This document shows, in pieces, positions 1 to 8,684 of a stretch of 64,000 bases of DNA. This DNA is from Thermomonas sp. (GTDB lineage: Bacteria; Pseudomonadota; Gammaproteobacteria; Xanthomonadales; Xanthomonadaceae). Positions within the stretch are counted from its first letter, which is position 1, and each line of letters starts with the position of its first letter. The notes under the pieces are model-generated. The model had not been told where the DNA came from and did not search any database. It saw nothing but the letters and a program-made list of their open reading frames with translations. The stretch lies in NCBI RefSeq assembly GCF_019104945.1, contig NZ_JAHRWW010000014.1, forward strand, positions 62,001-126,000. The letters run 5' to 3'. The position numbers and the translations under genes are program-made.

Positions 1-1
1 G

Positions 2-694
2 TACCCCAGCGCCGCCGCCGCCCTTGAAGGGCTGGCAAAAGACGGTCAAACCTTTGCCGTTGGTGGCTTTGGCTTGTGTGGAATCCCCGAAGCCCTGATT
101 GCCGCATTGCGCGATTCTGGGGCCAAAAATCTCACTGTCATTTCGAACAATGCAGGCGTGGATGGTTTTGGCCTTGGCCAGTTGCTCGGTACACGGCAGA
201 TCAAAAAAATGATCTCGTCGTATGTCGGTGAGAACAAAGAGTTCGAGCGCCAGTTTCTCGCTGGTGAGCTGGAATTGGAGTTCAACCCACAGGGCACACT
301 GGCTGAGCGTCTGCGCGCCGGTGGCGCGGGGATTCCCGCCTTCTTTACCGCCACAGGTTACGGTACGGTGGTGGCTGAAGGTAAGGAGACTCGTGAGTTC
401 AATGGTCGCATGTATGTGATGGAAACCGCGCTCAATGCCGACGTGGCTTTGGTAAAGGCGTGGAAGGCCGACACATCAGGGAACTTGGTGTTCCGCAAAA
501 CTGCACGAAACTTCAATCCGGCCTGCGCAATGGCCGGTAAGGTCTGCGTGGCGGAAGTGGAAGAGTTGGTTGACGTGGGGCAGATCGAGCCAGACCAAGT
601 GCATTTGCCGGGCATCTTCGTTCAACGCATCGTGGTAAACGCCACGCCCGAAAAGCGCATTGAGCAGCGCACCATTCGTCAGGAGGGCAACTAA
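2..694 (+). CDS. scoA: 3-oxoacid CoA-transferase subunit A (5' end cut by window)
   Basis: Alpha subunit of succinyl-CoA:3-ketoacid CoA-transferase, which moves CoA from succinyl-CoA to acetoacetate in the cytoplasm. The reading frame is open from base 2, and the first visible residues [11 protein letters not shown] match the family N-terminus. Only a few residues are therefore missing off the left edge: 230 codons are visible against about 233 usual. The glycine-rich CoA-transferase signature [11 protein letters not shown] lies near visible residues 20-30. The stop is followed after two bases by scoB, so the two subunits are translated together. An internal TTG at 74 opens the frame in a naive search but would remove the signature, so it is not the real start. 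Confidence 0.93.
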   Translation, partial: YPSAAAALEGLAKDGQTFAVGGFGLCGIPEALIAALRDSGAKNLTVISNNAGVDGFGLGQLLGTRQIKKMISSYVGENKEFERQFLAGELELEFNPQGTLAERLRAGGAGIPAFFTATGYGTVVAEGKETREFNGRMYVMETALNADVALVKAWKADTSGNLVFRKTARNFNPACAMAGKVCVAEVEELVDVGQIEPDQVHLPGIFVQRIVVNATPEKRIEQRTIRQEGN

Positions 695-696
695 TC

Positions 697-1323
697 ATGG
701 CTTGGTCGCGTGAACAAATGGCGCAGCGCGCCGCGCAAGAACTTACCGATGGTGCGTATGTGAACCTTGGGATTGGTCTTCCCACCATGGTGGCCAATTA
801 CATCCCGGATGGCGTGAACGTGTGGCTGCAAAGCGAAAACGGTTTGCTGGGGATCGGCCCGTTTCCCACCGAAGCTGAGCTAGATGCGGATCTGATCAAT
901 GCTGGTAAGCAAACAGTAACCGCGCTGCCCGGTGCGAGTTTCTTTGGCAGCCATGATTCGTTTGCGATGATTCGCGGCGGGCACATCGATCTTGCCATCC
1001 TCGGTGCGATGGAAGTCACCGATAAGGGTGATCTTGCCAATTGGATGGTGCCCGGCAAGATGGTCAAAGGCATGGGTGGAGCGATGGACCTAGTGGCTGG
1101 CGTGCGCCGTGTGGTGGTGCTGATGGAGCATTGCACGAAAGCAGGTGCGCCCAAAATCATTCCGCAGTGCACTTTGCCGCTCACCGGCGTGGGCGTGATC
1201 AGCCGCATCATCACCGAGCTCGGTGTGTTTGATATTACGCCAGAGGGCTTGAAGTTAGTGGAGCTAGCAGCGGGCGTAAGCCGCGAAGAAGTTGCGGGTA
1301 AGACCGGTGTGCCGCTGCGCTGA
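697..1323 (+). CDS. scoB: 3-oxoacid CoA-transferase subunit B
   Basis: Beta subunit of the same CoA-transferase, 208 residues, usual family length. The active-site motif LQSENG is at residues 44-49, and Glu47 is the residue expected to form the glutamyl-CoA thioester. The ATG is preceded by AGGAGG inside the end of scoA, so translation is coupled. Substrate could be acetoacetate (ketone-body or PHB-derived), which fits the phasin gene elsewhere in the window. Other short-chain 3-oxoacids are possible. Confidence 0.95.
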   Translation: MAWSREQMAQRAAQELTDGAYVNLGIGLPTMVANYIPDGVNVWLQSENGLLGIGPFPTEAELDADLINAGKQTVTALPGASFFGSHDSFAMIRGGHIDLAILGAMEVTDKGDLANWMVPGKMVKGMGGAMDLVAGVRRVVVLMEHCTKAGAPKIIPQCTLPLTGVGVISRIITELGVFDITPEGLKLVELAAGVSREEVAGKTGVPLR

Positions 1324-1337
1324 TCTTCTATCTCGCA

Positions 1338-1445
1338 GCTAGCTCAGGGCGGCTTATCCCTTCCGCGGATGTCCCCCGGTAGCAGCAAAAAACGCTGCTA
1401 CCTCCTCCTTGATTCCGCTACAGGGACAAGCCACCCTAAGCTAGC
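1338..1445. repeat. Palindromic miniature repeat, copy A
   Basis: Imperfect palindrome of about 108 bases. Its ends are a 23-base inverted repeat (20 of 23 matching, mismatches mostly G-U compatible) starting GCTAGCTCAGGGCGG. The centre is a hairpin GTAGCAGC / GCTGCTAC with an A-rich loop. The inner segments TCCGCGGATGTCC and CTTGATTCCGCTACAGGGA recur in inverted orientation in copy B. No reading frame. Looks like a REP/MITE-type element in the gap between two convergent genes. Confidence 0.7.
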
Positions 1446-1468
1446 GAAGTGGGTCTTTCGCTTTTTTT
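1443..1468 (+). terminator. Intrinsic terminator of scoAB
   Basis: Stem AGCGAA (1443-1448) pairs with TTCGCT (1457-1462) and is followed directly by six further T on the + strand. It lies about 120 bases after scoB and overlaps the end of palindromic copy A. Confidence 0.6.
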
Positions 1469-1487
1469 GGCGCGCACTGTCACCACG

Positions 1488-1587
1488 GGCATCCGCCGGT
1501 TACTCCCTGTAGCGAAATCAAGGGGGAGGCAGCGGCCGCAGGCCGATGCCGGAGGACATTCGCGGAAGGGGGTAACCGGCGGATGCC
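1488..1587. repeat. Palindromic miniature repeat, copy B (inverted relative to A)
   Basis: About 100 bases bounded by 20-base terminal inverted repeats GGCATCCGCCGGTTAC(T/C)CCC, 19 of 20 matching. Read on the - strand, its interior (TTCCGCGAATGTCC...CTTGATTTCGCTACAGGGA) is nearly the interior of copy A, so A and B face each other across about 42 bases. No coding capacity. Confidence 0.7.
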
Positions 1588-1606
1588 TAGCTAGCTAGAT
1601 TTGGTG

Positions 1607-3271
1607 TTACATATTTTGATAATTCGGCCCGCCGCCACCCTGCGGCGCCACCCAAACGATGTTCTGCGTGGGGTCTTTGATATCACAGGTTTTGCAGTGC
1701 ACACAGTTGGCCGCATTGATCTGTAAACGCTCGTGGCCGGGTTCACCCACATACTCATACACACCTGCCGGGCAGTAGCGCGCTTCCGGCCCAGCGTATT
1801 TTGCGAGATTGACGGACACGGGAATCGTGGCGTCTTTCAGCGTCAAATGACTCGGCTGGTTCTCGTCGTGGTGGGTGCTGGAAAGAAACACCGAACTCAG
1901 GCGGTCGAAGGTGAGTACACCGTCGGGCTTGGGATATTCAATTTTTGGTTGCGTGGCCGCAGGCTGCAGGCAGGCGTGGTCCGGCGTGCTGTGATGAAGT
2001 GTCCACGGCGGGTTGCGGATACCCAGCTTCGGCAATAACCATTGCTCGATGCCGGTCATCAGTGTGGCGAAATTACGGCCCTTCTTGAACCACTGCTTGA
2101 AGTTCTTCGACTGCTGCAGTTCGGCATGCAGCCAGCTCTTTTCAAACGCTTCTGGGTAGGCTGTAAGTGCATCGTGCTTGCGGCCTTCCACCAATGCCGC
2201 CGCAGCGGCTTCAGCGGCCAGCATGCCGGTTTTGATTGCTGCATGGCTGCCCTTGATGCGGCTGGCGTTGAGGAAGCCAGCCTCACAGCCCACCAGTACG
2301 CCGCCGGGGAAAATAGTTTTCGGCAAACTCAGCAGCCCGCCCACGGTGAGCGCGCGTGCACCGTAGCCAATACGCTTGCCACCTTCTAAGTGCTTACGAA
2401 TAGATGGGTGCGTTTTGAAACGCTGAAATTCGTTGAACGGGCTAAGCCATGGGTTTTTATAATCCAACCCAACAACAAAGCCCACGGCGATCTTGCCGTC
2501 CTCGGCGTGGTAGAGAAACGAGCCGCCATAGGTATCGCTTTGCAGCGGCCAGCCAGCGGTATGCACAACGAGGCCGGGCTGGTGTTTGGCTGGGTCGGCT
2601 TGCCACAGCTCCTTGATACCGATGCTGTAGCTCTGTGGGTCTTTGCCCTCATCCAGTTTGTATTTTTCGATTAGCTGACGGCCAAGCTGGCCGCGCGCGC
2701 CTTCGGCAAAGATCGTGTACTTGGCGTGCAGCTCCATACCGCGTTGGAATTGGTCGGTGGGCTGGCCGTCTTTGCCAATGCCCATATCACCGGTGGCTAC
2801 GCCCTTTACAGCGTTATTTGCGTCATACAGCACTTCGGTGGCAGCAAAGCCGGGGAAGATTTCAACACCCAGTGCTTCGGCTTGCTGCGCCAGCCAGCGC
2901 GTCAGTGCGCCGAGGCTGACAACATAATTGCCGTCATTATGGAAACATTCCGGCAGCAGCCAGCCGGGGGTTCCGCGCGCACCAGTTTCACTTAAAAATA
3001 AAAACTCATCGCGGGTCACGGCTTGCTTGAGTGGTGCGCCGCGTTCCTTCCAATCTGGAAAAAGTTCGGTGAGCGCTTTCGGATCGACAATCGCGCCCGA
3101 CAAAATATGCGCCCCCGGTTCCGAACCTTTCTCCAGCACGCAAACGCTTAGGTCTGAGTTGAGCTGCTTGAGGCGAATGGCGAACGACAGGCCGGCAGGG
3201 CCACCGCCAACGGTGACGACGTCATACTCCATCGCCTCGCGTTCGATGGCGTCAGGGCTGGTCTGGTTCAT
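1607..3271 (-). CDS. etfD: Electron transfer flavoprotein-ubiquinone oxidoreductase
   Basis: Membrane-associated flavoprotein that passes electrons from ETF (fatty acid and amino acid dehydrogenases) to ubiquinone. It has 554 residues, as usual for the family. The FAD dinucleotide motif GGGPAG is at residues 22-27. The C-terminal ferredoxin-like domain holds the four cluster cysteines at 500, 523, 526 and 529 (NCVHCKTCDIKDP). The ATG at 3271 has TTAGGAGCG upstream as ribosome binding site. It stands alone; the ETF subunits etfA/etfB are not in the window. Confidence 0.97.
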   Translation of the reverse strand: MNQTSPDAIEREAMEYDVVTVGGGPAGLSFAIRLKQLNSDLSVCVLEKGSEPGAHILSGAIVDPKALTELFPDWKERGAPLKQAVTRDEFLFLSETGARGTPGWLLPECFHNDGNYVVSLGALTRWLAQQAEALGVEIFPGFAATEVLYDANNAVKGVATGDMGIGKDGQPTDQFQRGMELHAKYTIFAEGARGQLGRQLIEKYKLDEGKDPQSYSIGIKELWQADPAKHQPGLVVHTAGWPLQSDTYGGSFLYHAEDGKIAVGFVVGLDYKNPWLSPFNEFQRFKTHPSIRKHLEGGKRIGYGARALTVGGLLSLPKTIFPGGVLVGCEAGFLNASRIKGSHAAIKTGMLAAEAAAAALVEGRKHDALTAYPEAFEKSWLHAELQQSKNFKQWFKKGRNFATLMTGIEQWLLPKLGIRNPPWTLHHSTPDHACLQPAATQPKIEYPKPDGVLTFDRLSSVFLSSTHHDENQPSHLTLKDATIPVSVNLAKYAGPEARYCPAGVYEYVGEPGHERLQINAANCVHCKTCDIKDPTQNIVWVAPQGGGGPNYQNM

Positions 3272-3340
3272 GCAGCGCTCCTAAGATCAAGCCTGTTATT
3301 GTCGTTGGTTTGGTTAGCGTGAACAATCTAAAGCGCTGCG

Positions 3341-3973
3341 TTAGCGCGCTTTTTGCGTGCGCGCCGGGCCGGTTTGCAGCACCCACGCGCTCACGTCGCG
3401 GCCAAGCTGGGTCAGCAGTGGGGTGAATGTTGCAGAAACTTGCGCAACCTCGCTGCCTTGGGCGGGCTGTTCAAGCACAAAGGTGCGGTTTCCCACGAGG
3501 CTGAGGTCGGAGAGTTTGAGCAGTTTTGCGTTCACTTCGATACGTGCAAAAGGCATTTCTTTTCCGGCGTAATCGGCCTTGAAATCACGCAGGTCGAGTA
3601 GAAGCCTGTAGTCGCTGGTGGCTCCGCTGTCTTGACGGGTGACCGACGCAATTTTGCCGCTGTCTTCCAGCGTGCGCAGGATGATGTCCTCTACCATGCC
3701 GCCGGGTGCGCGCGCCCAGGTGGCTGCGCGATAGACCTGCAGTTCACCGGGTGTGGGGCTAACCACGATACGGTTACTTTCCAACATGCGTGGCACTTGT
3801 GGCGGTGCCACTTCCAGCGACCAACCGACCTGCGGCCAAGCGGCATCGGGTTGGGTGGTGGGGGCAGGCGCGTAAATCGAAGACGATTGTTTCGGCCCAC
3901 CAATCAGGCTGCTGCAACTGCTCAGCAGTAGCGTAATAAAAACGCAGGCGGAAGTTGTGAGTAGGCGGCTCAT
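3341..3973 (-). CDS. ABC-type transport auxiliary lipoprotein (PqiC/DUF330 family)
   Basis: Outer-membrane-directed lipoprotein of 210 residues. The signal sequence ends in lipobox LLSSC with the lipidated cysteine at residue 20. The body resembles PqiC/DUF330 proteins, periplasmic partners of MCE lipid transporters. Its ATG overlaps the stop of the MCE gene by four bases (ATGA), so it is the last gene of a coupled four-gene operon. Its probable role is to link the MCE protein to the outer membrane. The substrate cannot be read from sequence. Confidence 0.85.
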   Translation of the reverse strand: MSRLLTTSACVFITLLLSSCSSLIGGPKQSSSIYAPAPTTQPDAAWPQVGWSLEVAPPQVPRMLESNRIVVSPTPGELQVYRAATWARAPGGMVEDIILRTLEDSGKIASVTRQDSGATSDYRLLLDLRDFKADYAGKEMPFARIEVNAKLLKLSDLSLVGNRTFVLEQPAQGSEVAQVSATFTPLLTQLGRDVSAWVLQTGPARTQKAR

Positions 3974-4896
3974 TTCGGATCAAACTCCTTGGGGGCGTCG
4001 CGGCCAAGCAGATAGCGCGCGGGGTTGTCTTCAATGCGGCCACTCAGCTCGCGCAGATCGCGCACTAGGGCGCGTAGTTCAACCAGCGTAGGGCCTACTT
4101 GGCCCAGCCCGTCGCGGGTGAAGTTTTTCAGTGCGGGGCGGTTTTCAGCCATCAGCGCATCGGCATTGCCAGCAGCGGAGTCGAGTTTAGCAATCGCACT
4201 ATCAAGCCGCGTCAGCAGCGGCGGAAGTTTTTGCACGAGGTTGCTATCTAAACCTTGCAATGTGCCGTTAGCAGTTTGCAGCGTGGTCTCTAGCGTGGTG
4301 GAGGCGTTACGTGCGTTGATGATGAGCGCGGAGATGTCTTCACGGCGCTGCGCTAATCCTTGCGTGGTGGTTTCAAGGTTGGCCAAGGTGGCCGATAGGT
4401 GGCGGATATTGTCTTCGCTGAGCATTTGATCGAGCCGCGCGATCAGCCGGTTGCTGGCGTCGGTGATGTTTTGCAGTGCGGAGGGTTCGGTTTGAATAAT
4501 CGGTGGGCCGCCGTCTTCCGCAGGCTGCAGCGCCTCGGCTTTCGGGCTGCCGCCGCTAAGCTGGATGAAGGGCACGCCGGTAATGCCCTGCTGCGAGAGC
4601 TTGGCGCGGGTGTCGGCCTTCACAGGGGTATTGGCGCGTAGTTTCACCAAGGCGATCACGCGCCGCGCGTCGCGGTCATCAAGGCTCAAGTCTTCGACCG
4701 TGCCTACCGCCAGCCCGTTGTATTGCACGCTGCCGCCTTCGGTAAGACCGGTGACAGGCTCATTGAAGATCACCTGATACTCGCGCCAGTTGCGTGAAGA
4801 CGAAAAATTACTGGCCCATAGTGTGAATAAAAGTAGGCCAATCACTGTTGCCAGCGTAAAGGCACCAATCAGCACATAGTTGGCGCGGGTTTCCAT
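3970..4896 (-). CDS. MCE (MlaD) family lipid transport protein
   Basis: Periplasmic substrate-binding component of an Mla-type phospholipid transporter, 308 residues. A single N-terminal transmembrane anchor (YVLIGAFTLATVIGLLLFTL) is followed by one MCE domain (about residues 38-115, VQYNGLAVGTVEDL). A long helical or coiled-coil C-terminal part follows. I place the start at the ATG at 4896, whose A is the last base of the upstream stop (TAATG). An upstream in-frame start at 4965 would add 23 residues inside the ATPase gene and is unlikely. It is longer than E. coli MlaD, as in Pseudomonas- and Xanthomonas-type paralogues. Confidence 0.9.
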   Translation of the reverse strand: METRANYVLIGAFTLATVIGLLLFTLWASNFSSSRNWREYQVIFNEPVTGLTEGGSVQYNGLAVGTVEDLSLDDRDARRVIALVKLRANTPVKADTRAKLSQQGITGVPFIQLSGGSPKAEALQPAEDGGPPIIQTEPSALQNITDASNRLIARLDQMLSEDNIRHLSATLANLETTTQGLAQRREDISALIINARNASTTLETTLQTANGTLQGLDSNLVQKLPPLLTRLDSAIAKLDSAAGNADALMAENRPALKNFTRDGLGQVGPTLVELRALVRDLRELSGRIEDNPARYLLGRDAPKEFDPK

Positions 4897-5717
4897 TACA
4901 TACCTTCCTTTGCCGCAACATGGGCAGAACGCCCGCGCGGCCCGTTGAAATACTCCTGCACCCACGGGTGGTCGAACTTTTCCAACTCGGTCAGTGGCGC
5001 TGCGGCCACCACGGTGCGGTCGGCTAGCACTGCGACACGGTCGCAGATTGTGTAGAGCGTGTCGAGATCGTGGGTAATCAGAAACACCGTTAACCCGAGC
5101 GCGCTGCGCAGGGTCAAGATTAAATCGTCGAATGCGGCAGCACTGATCGGGTCAAGCCCGGCGGTGGGTTCGTCCAAAAAGAGCAGCGGCGGGTCCAGTG
5201 CGAGTGCGCGGGCAAGTGCGGCGCGTTTGCGCATGCCACCAGACAGCTGAGATGGCAGTTTATTGATTGCATCGGCAGGCAGGCCGGCCAGTTTGATTTT
5301 CAACAGCGCAAGTTCGTAGCGCAGCGAGCTGGGCAGGTCGGGGTAATACTCTTTCAGCGGCACCTGCACGTTTTCGCCCACAGTAAGCGAAGAAAACAGC
5401 GCACCGTCTTGAAACAGCACGCCACTATTGCGTTCCACATGACGCCGGGTAGTGGCGTCATCAGACAATGCATTCACGCCAAGCACATGGATCTGCCCCG
5501 CGTTGGGGCGGCGTAATCCAAGGATCGAGCGCATGAGCACCGACTTGCCCGAGCCAGACCCGCCTACAACGCCCAGGATCTCGCCGCGACGAACGTCTAA
5601 ATCAACGCCATCGTGGACGACCTGCGCGCCAAACCGATTCACGATTCCGCGCAGATGAATCATTGGGACGTCGCCAATATCTGCGCCGTCGAGGGTGCGA
5701 AATGCCGTTGCGCCCAT
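4896..5717 (-). CDS. Lipid ABC transporter ATP-binding protein (MlaF family)
   Basis: Cytoplasmic ATPase of the MCE transporter, 273 residues. Walker A GGSGSGKS at 52-59, signature LSGGM at 158-162, Walker B LLFLDEP with Asp182/Glu183, switch His216 in ITHD. Start chosen at ATG 5717, two bases after the permease stop. An internal ATG (MIHLRG, residue 19) would also give a complete ABC fold. Translation runs into the MCE gene through TAATG. The LSGGM-RKRAALARAL run is typical of MlaF/Ttg2A proteins. Confidence 0.93.
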   Translation of the reverse strand: MGATAFRTLDGADIGDVPMIHLRGIVNRFGAQVVHDGVDLDVRRGEILGVVGGSGSGKSVLMRSILGLRRPNAGQIHVLGVNALSDDATTRRHVERNSGVLFQDGALFSSLTVGENVQVPLKEYYPDLPSSLRYELALLKIKLAGLPADAINKLPSQLSGGMRKRAALARALALDPPLLFLDEPTAGLDPISAAAFDDLILTLRSALGLTVFLITHDLDTLYTICDRVAVLADRTVVAAAPLTELEKFDHPWVQEYFNGPRGRSAHVAAKEGM

Positions 5718-5719
5718 GG

Positions 5720-6835
5720 CTAGTAATCCATCTGCATAAACCACAGGGCGGCGAACGCGTCGATCACGATCACCATGGAGATGGCTTGCACGACGCTTGA
5801 GGTGGTGCGTTCGCCCAGTGATTGCGCCGTACCTTTCACCTGCAGGCCTTCCAAGCAACCGATCAGCCCGATGACCATGGCGAAGACAGGGGCCTTCACC
5901 ATGCCAACGACGAAGTGGCGCACGTTCATCATCTCGTGCATGCGCGCAAAATAGGCCGCCGCTGGGATGTCTAAATTGAACGCGCCCACGGCCATGCCGC
6001 CCAGCAGACCTGCCATCATGGCGATAAAGGTAAGCAGCGGCAGCACGACCAACAGGGCGAGGATACGCGGCAAGACCAGCAAATCGACGGGGTCAAGACC
6101 CAGTACGCGAATGGCATCCACTTCTTCGCGGTTCACCATCATGCCGATCTGCGCAGTAAAGGCGCTGGCGGTGCGCCCGGCCAGCAAGATGGCGGTGAGT
6201 AAGACGCCAAATTCGCGCAGAAAGGCGGCGCTGACCAGTTCCACCACAAAGATCGTTGCGCCGAAGTCGGCCAGCACCATCGCACCTAAAAAGGCGATCA
6301 CCGCGCCCACCATGAAGGACAGCAGCGCCACCAAAGGCACGGCATCCAGCCCAATTTGTTCCATATGGTGGACGGTGGCCGTCATGCGTAAACGGCTAGG
6401 CTCGCGCCCAAGCCGCACGAGCTTGCTGAGCACTTCACCCATAAAGCTCAGTAACGCCATGGATTCGTGCGCGGCATCGCTGATGGCAAAACCAAGACGG
6501 CCTAGCGCCTCGCTCACGCCATAGCTGCGCGGCGGCGCAGGGCGATCGTCGTGGACGTTTTCGATCGCGTTGGCTAAAGCCTGCTGGTCTTCGCGAAACA
6601 GCAGAGCGTTGAAGGCCAGCCCGCGGCGTTCGGCGAGCCGCAGCAGTTGCAGTACACCAAGTGTGTCAATGCGCTCGCAGGCGCGCGCGTCGATCGCAGC
6701 GATATCAGGCGGCGCCTTTGCGAGCGACGCACTGATGGCGGCCGCATAGCGCAGCGTCCAGCGGCCTTGCAGCAGCAAGGTGCGGTTTTCTCCAAGTTGC
6801 GCAACGGGCAAAGCGCTGCTGTCGGGGGAAGCCAT
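5720..6835 (-). CDS. Lipid ABC transporter permease with N-terminal STAS domain (MlaE family)
   Basis: Inner-membrane permease of the MCE transporter, 371 residues, first gene of the operon. Residues about 10-110 form a STAS-like domain (LLLQGRWTLRY...IDTLGVLQLLRL). From about 120 on comes the MlaE fold with five or six hydrophobic segments. In E. coli Mla the STAS protein MlaB is separate; here it is fused to the permease. The complete set is permease-STAS, ATPase, MCE protein and lipoprotein. It probably traffics phospholipid or another lipid between the membranes. Direction and substrate are not visible. Confidence 0.93.
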   Translation of the reverse strand: MASPDSSALPVAQLGENRTLLLQGRWTLRYAAAISASLAKAPPDIAAIDARACERIDTLGVLQLLRLAERRGLAFNALLFREDQQALANAIENVHDDRPAPPRSYGVSEALGRLGFAISDAAHESMALLSFMGEVLSKLVRLGREPSRLRMTATVHHMEQIGLDAVPLVALLSFMVGAVIAFLGAMVLADFGATIFVVELVSAAFLREFGVLLTAILLAGRTASAFTAQIGMMVNREEVDAIRVLGLDPVDLLVLPRILALLVVLPLLTFIAMMAGLLGGMAVGAFNLDIPAAAYFARMHEMMNVRHFVVGMVKAPVFAMVIGLIGCLEGLQVKGTAQSLGERTTSSVVQAISMVIVIDAFAALWFMQMDY

Positions 6836-6917
6836 ATGCCAAGCTTACTGAATCTTGCAGTGATATGTGAATGCGGAAGCGCTCGTGGCATTCTTATGTA
6901 AAGCCGTGTGAGATGCC

Positions 6918-8150
6918 ATGACCGAAGCGACCTATACCGAACGCATTGCCTTTGTCGTCGATTTGGCGCGGCACCTGCATGCCTATGGCACCACCTCGCA
7001 GCGTATGGAAGCGGCAATTGAGTCGGCCGCCAAACGTCTTGGGCTGGAGTGCGAGCCGTGGTCAAACCCCACGGGCATTATCTTGGCGTTTAGCGACCCC
7101 TCGCGGGCACCGGGGGAGTCGGACACCACGCGCATCGTGCGGCCGGGGCTGGGAGATACCAACCTCAGCAAGCTATGTGAAGCCGATAAGATCGCTGAAG
7201 ATGTGATCAATGGGCGGCTGGGCGTGACAGAAGGGCGCGCCGCACTGCGCGCGTTGGATCGCCCCTCCGGTCGGCGCGCGCGCTGGATGTTGGCATTGGG
7301 CTTTGCACTGGCCTCCGGGGCTGTGGCGGGGCTGTTGCGCCTGCCGTGGCTGGATATTGCCACCGCAGGGCTAGTGGGCTTCCTGATTGGCGGTTTGGCG
7401 CTGGCGGCGCAGTCGCGGCCACGTTTGCACGAAAGTTTTGAGGCCCTATCTGGGTTGATCGCCGGTGGAATGGCGATTTTGGTGAGCATTGTGATTGGCC
7501 CGCTGAATCTCAATACCGTGATTATTGCCTCGTTGATCGTGCTGCTGCCGGGGATGACGTTAGCGCTTTCAACCAATGAACTCACCAGCCGGCATTTAGT
7601 CTCCGGCACCGCGCGCTTTGCCGGTGCGCTGATGACCATCGTCAGTTTGACTATTGGTACCGCTATTGCCTTAGGCGCAGCGCACTTGATCGGTATTGAC
7701 CCGCAAGTGCGCGCGCTGCGCCCGCAGCCAGAATGGGTGGTGTGGAGCGCTTTGGCGTTGGCGTCCTATGCGTTTGCGGTGTTATTTCAAGCGCAGAAGC
7801 GTGATTACCCGCTGGTGATGATGGCGGTGATCGGCGGCTATATCATTTCTCGCTTCGGTGGCGAATGGTTGGGGCCACAGGCGGGCGTCTTTCTCGCCGC
7901 ACTGGCCGCCACCGCAGCAGGTAATGCTTATGCGCGCTGGTTTAATCGCCCCGGCGCGCTCATTCGCCTGCCCGGCATCATTATCTTGGTGCCCGGAAGT
8001 ATCTCTTTGCGGGGGGTGATCTCGCTGGTGCAGTCGCAAGACATTGGCGCGGGTGAAGCCGCTGCAATGGCCGCGCTGAATACCCTAATGGCCCTTCTGG
8101 CGGGGCTGGTGTTTGGTAATTTGCTGGTTACGGCAAGGCGGAGTTTGTAG
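6918..8150 (+). CDS. Threonine/serine exporter family protein (ThrE-like)
   Basis: Inner-membrane protein of 410 residues containing both halves of the ThrE family. There is an N-terminal cytoplasmic part (residues 1-120) with the conserved YGTTSQRMEAAIESAAKRLG stretch, then ten or so hydrophobic segments. The second half (after about residue 270) is the DUF3815 part, with a conserved LPGIIILVPGSISLRG segment. Members export threonine and serine; the true substrate here is unproven. It is divergent from the lipid transporter with an 82-base gap, and followed by a bidirectional terminator. Confidence 0.9.
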   Translation: MTEATYTERIAFVVDLARHLHAYGTTSQRMEAAIESAAKRLGLECEPWSNPTGIILAFSDPSRAPGESDTTRIVRPGLGDTNLSKLCEADKIAEDVINGRLGVTEGRAALRALDRPSGRRARWMLALGFALASGAVAGLLRLPWLDIATAGLVGFLIGGLALAAQSRPRLHESFEALSGLIAGGMAILVSIVIGPLNLNTVIIASLIVLLPGMTLALSTNELTSRHLVSGTARFAGALMTIVSLTIGTAIALGAAHLIGIDPQVRALRPQPEWVVWSALALASYAFAVLFQAQKRDYPLVMMAVIGGYIISRFGGEWLGPQAGVFLAALAATAAGNAYARWFNRPGALIRLPGIIILVPGSISLRGVISLVQSQDIGAGEAAAMAALNTLMALLAGLVFGNLLVTARRSL

Positions 8151-8158
8151 CCGATAAA

Positions 8159-8186
8159 CAAAACGCCGGGAATATCCGGCGTTTTG
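8159..8186. terminator. Bidirectional intrinsic terminator
   Basis: AAAACGCCGG (8160-8169) pairs perfectly with CCGGCGTTTT (8176-8185) around the loop GAATAT. The T-run on each strand lets it end both the thrE-like gene (+) and the H-NS gene (-), which converge here. Confidence 0.9.
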
Positions 8187-8209
8187 GGGTGCATAAATTA
8201 ACTGTGCAC

Positions 8210-8584
8210 TTACTTAATCAAAAACTCTTCCAGTGCGCGTCCCTTGGCCGTTTCAGCAGCCAGCCAGCGCGGTTGACGGCCGCGGCCGCTCCATTCTTCG
8301 CTGGGGTTGGCAGGGTTGCGGTACTTCGCTGCAACTTTGCCTAAGACGCGGCCTTTGAGGGATTTGCGTCCCTTTTTGGCTTTCGGTAGTGCTGGGGCAA
8401 CAGCACCGCCGGTTTTGCCGAACAGTTCTTCAAACGTCCAGCCAGAGGCTTTCAGCGCTTTGGCAACGGCGGCCTTGGCCTGAGATGCGGGTTTGCGCTT
8501 GGACAGCACCTTGCGGCGGCTGTTGGCGCGCTTGATCAGGGCCGCTAGCTCTTGCGGATTTAGGTTATCGATATTGAGGCTCAT
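8210..8584 (-). CDS. H-NS family nucleoid-associated protein
   Basis: Small basic DNA-binding protein, 124 residues. The C-terminal domain (about 85-112) contains YRNPANPSEEWSGRGRQPRW, the AT-rich minor-groove binding motif of beta/gamma-proteobacterial H-NS-like proteins. The N-terminal 60 residues would form the oligomerisation helices; a lysine/alanine-rich linker joins them. Such proteins silence AT-rich acquired DNA and often repress themselves. The promoter region upstream has two inverted repeats, described separately. Confidence 0.93.
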   Translation of the reverse strand: MSLNIDNLNPQELAALIKRANSRRKVLSKRKPASQAKAAVAKALKASGWTFEELFGKTGGAVAPALPKAKKGRKSLKGRVLGKVAAKYRNPANPSEEWSGRGRQPRWLAAETAKGRALEEFLIK

Positions 8585-8605
8585 AATTTTAATTCTCGCC
8601 AGTGA

Positions 8606-8643
8606 ATGATTAGGGTATCCATATCCTTGGATGCCCTAATCAT
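8606..8643. promoter_or_regulatory. 16-base inverted repeat at the hns-like promoter
   Basis: ATGATTAGGGTATCCA (8606-8621) and TGGATGCCCTAATCAT (8628-8643) pair with one mismatch around a six-base loop. On the - strand the repeat begins inside the predicted -10 box and covers the transcription start. It could be an operator or a 5'-leader hairpin. It could also help end proS transcription, though no T-run follows. Confidence 0.55.
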
Positions 8644-8668
8644 ATTCCCATTGGAATTAAAAATTCAA
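8639..8668 (-). promoter_or_regulatory. Sigma-70 promoter of the hns-like gene
   Basis: Read on the - strand: -35 TTGAAT (8668-8663), 18-base spacer, -10 TATGAT (8644-8639). The gene start is 55 bases downstream. The -35 lies within a second inverted repeat, TTGGAATT (8651-8658) / AATTCCAA (8667-8674), in a strikingly AT-rich stretch. Confidence 0.55.
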
Positions 8669-8684
8669 TTCCAAGCTTAATTGA

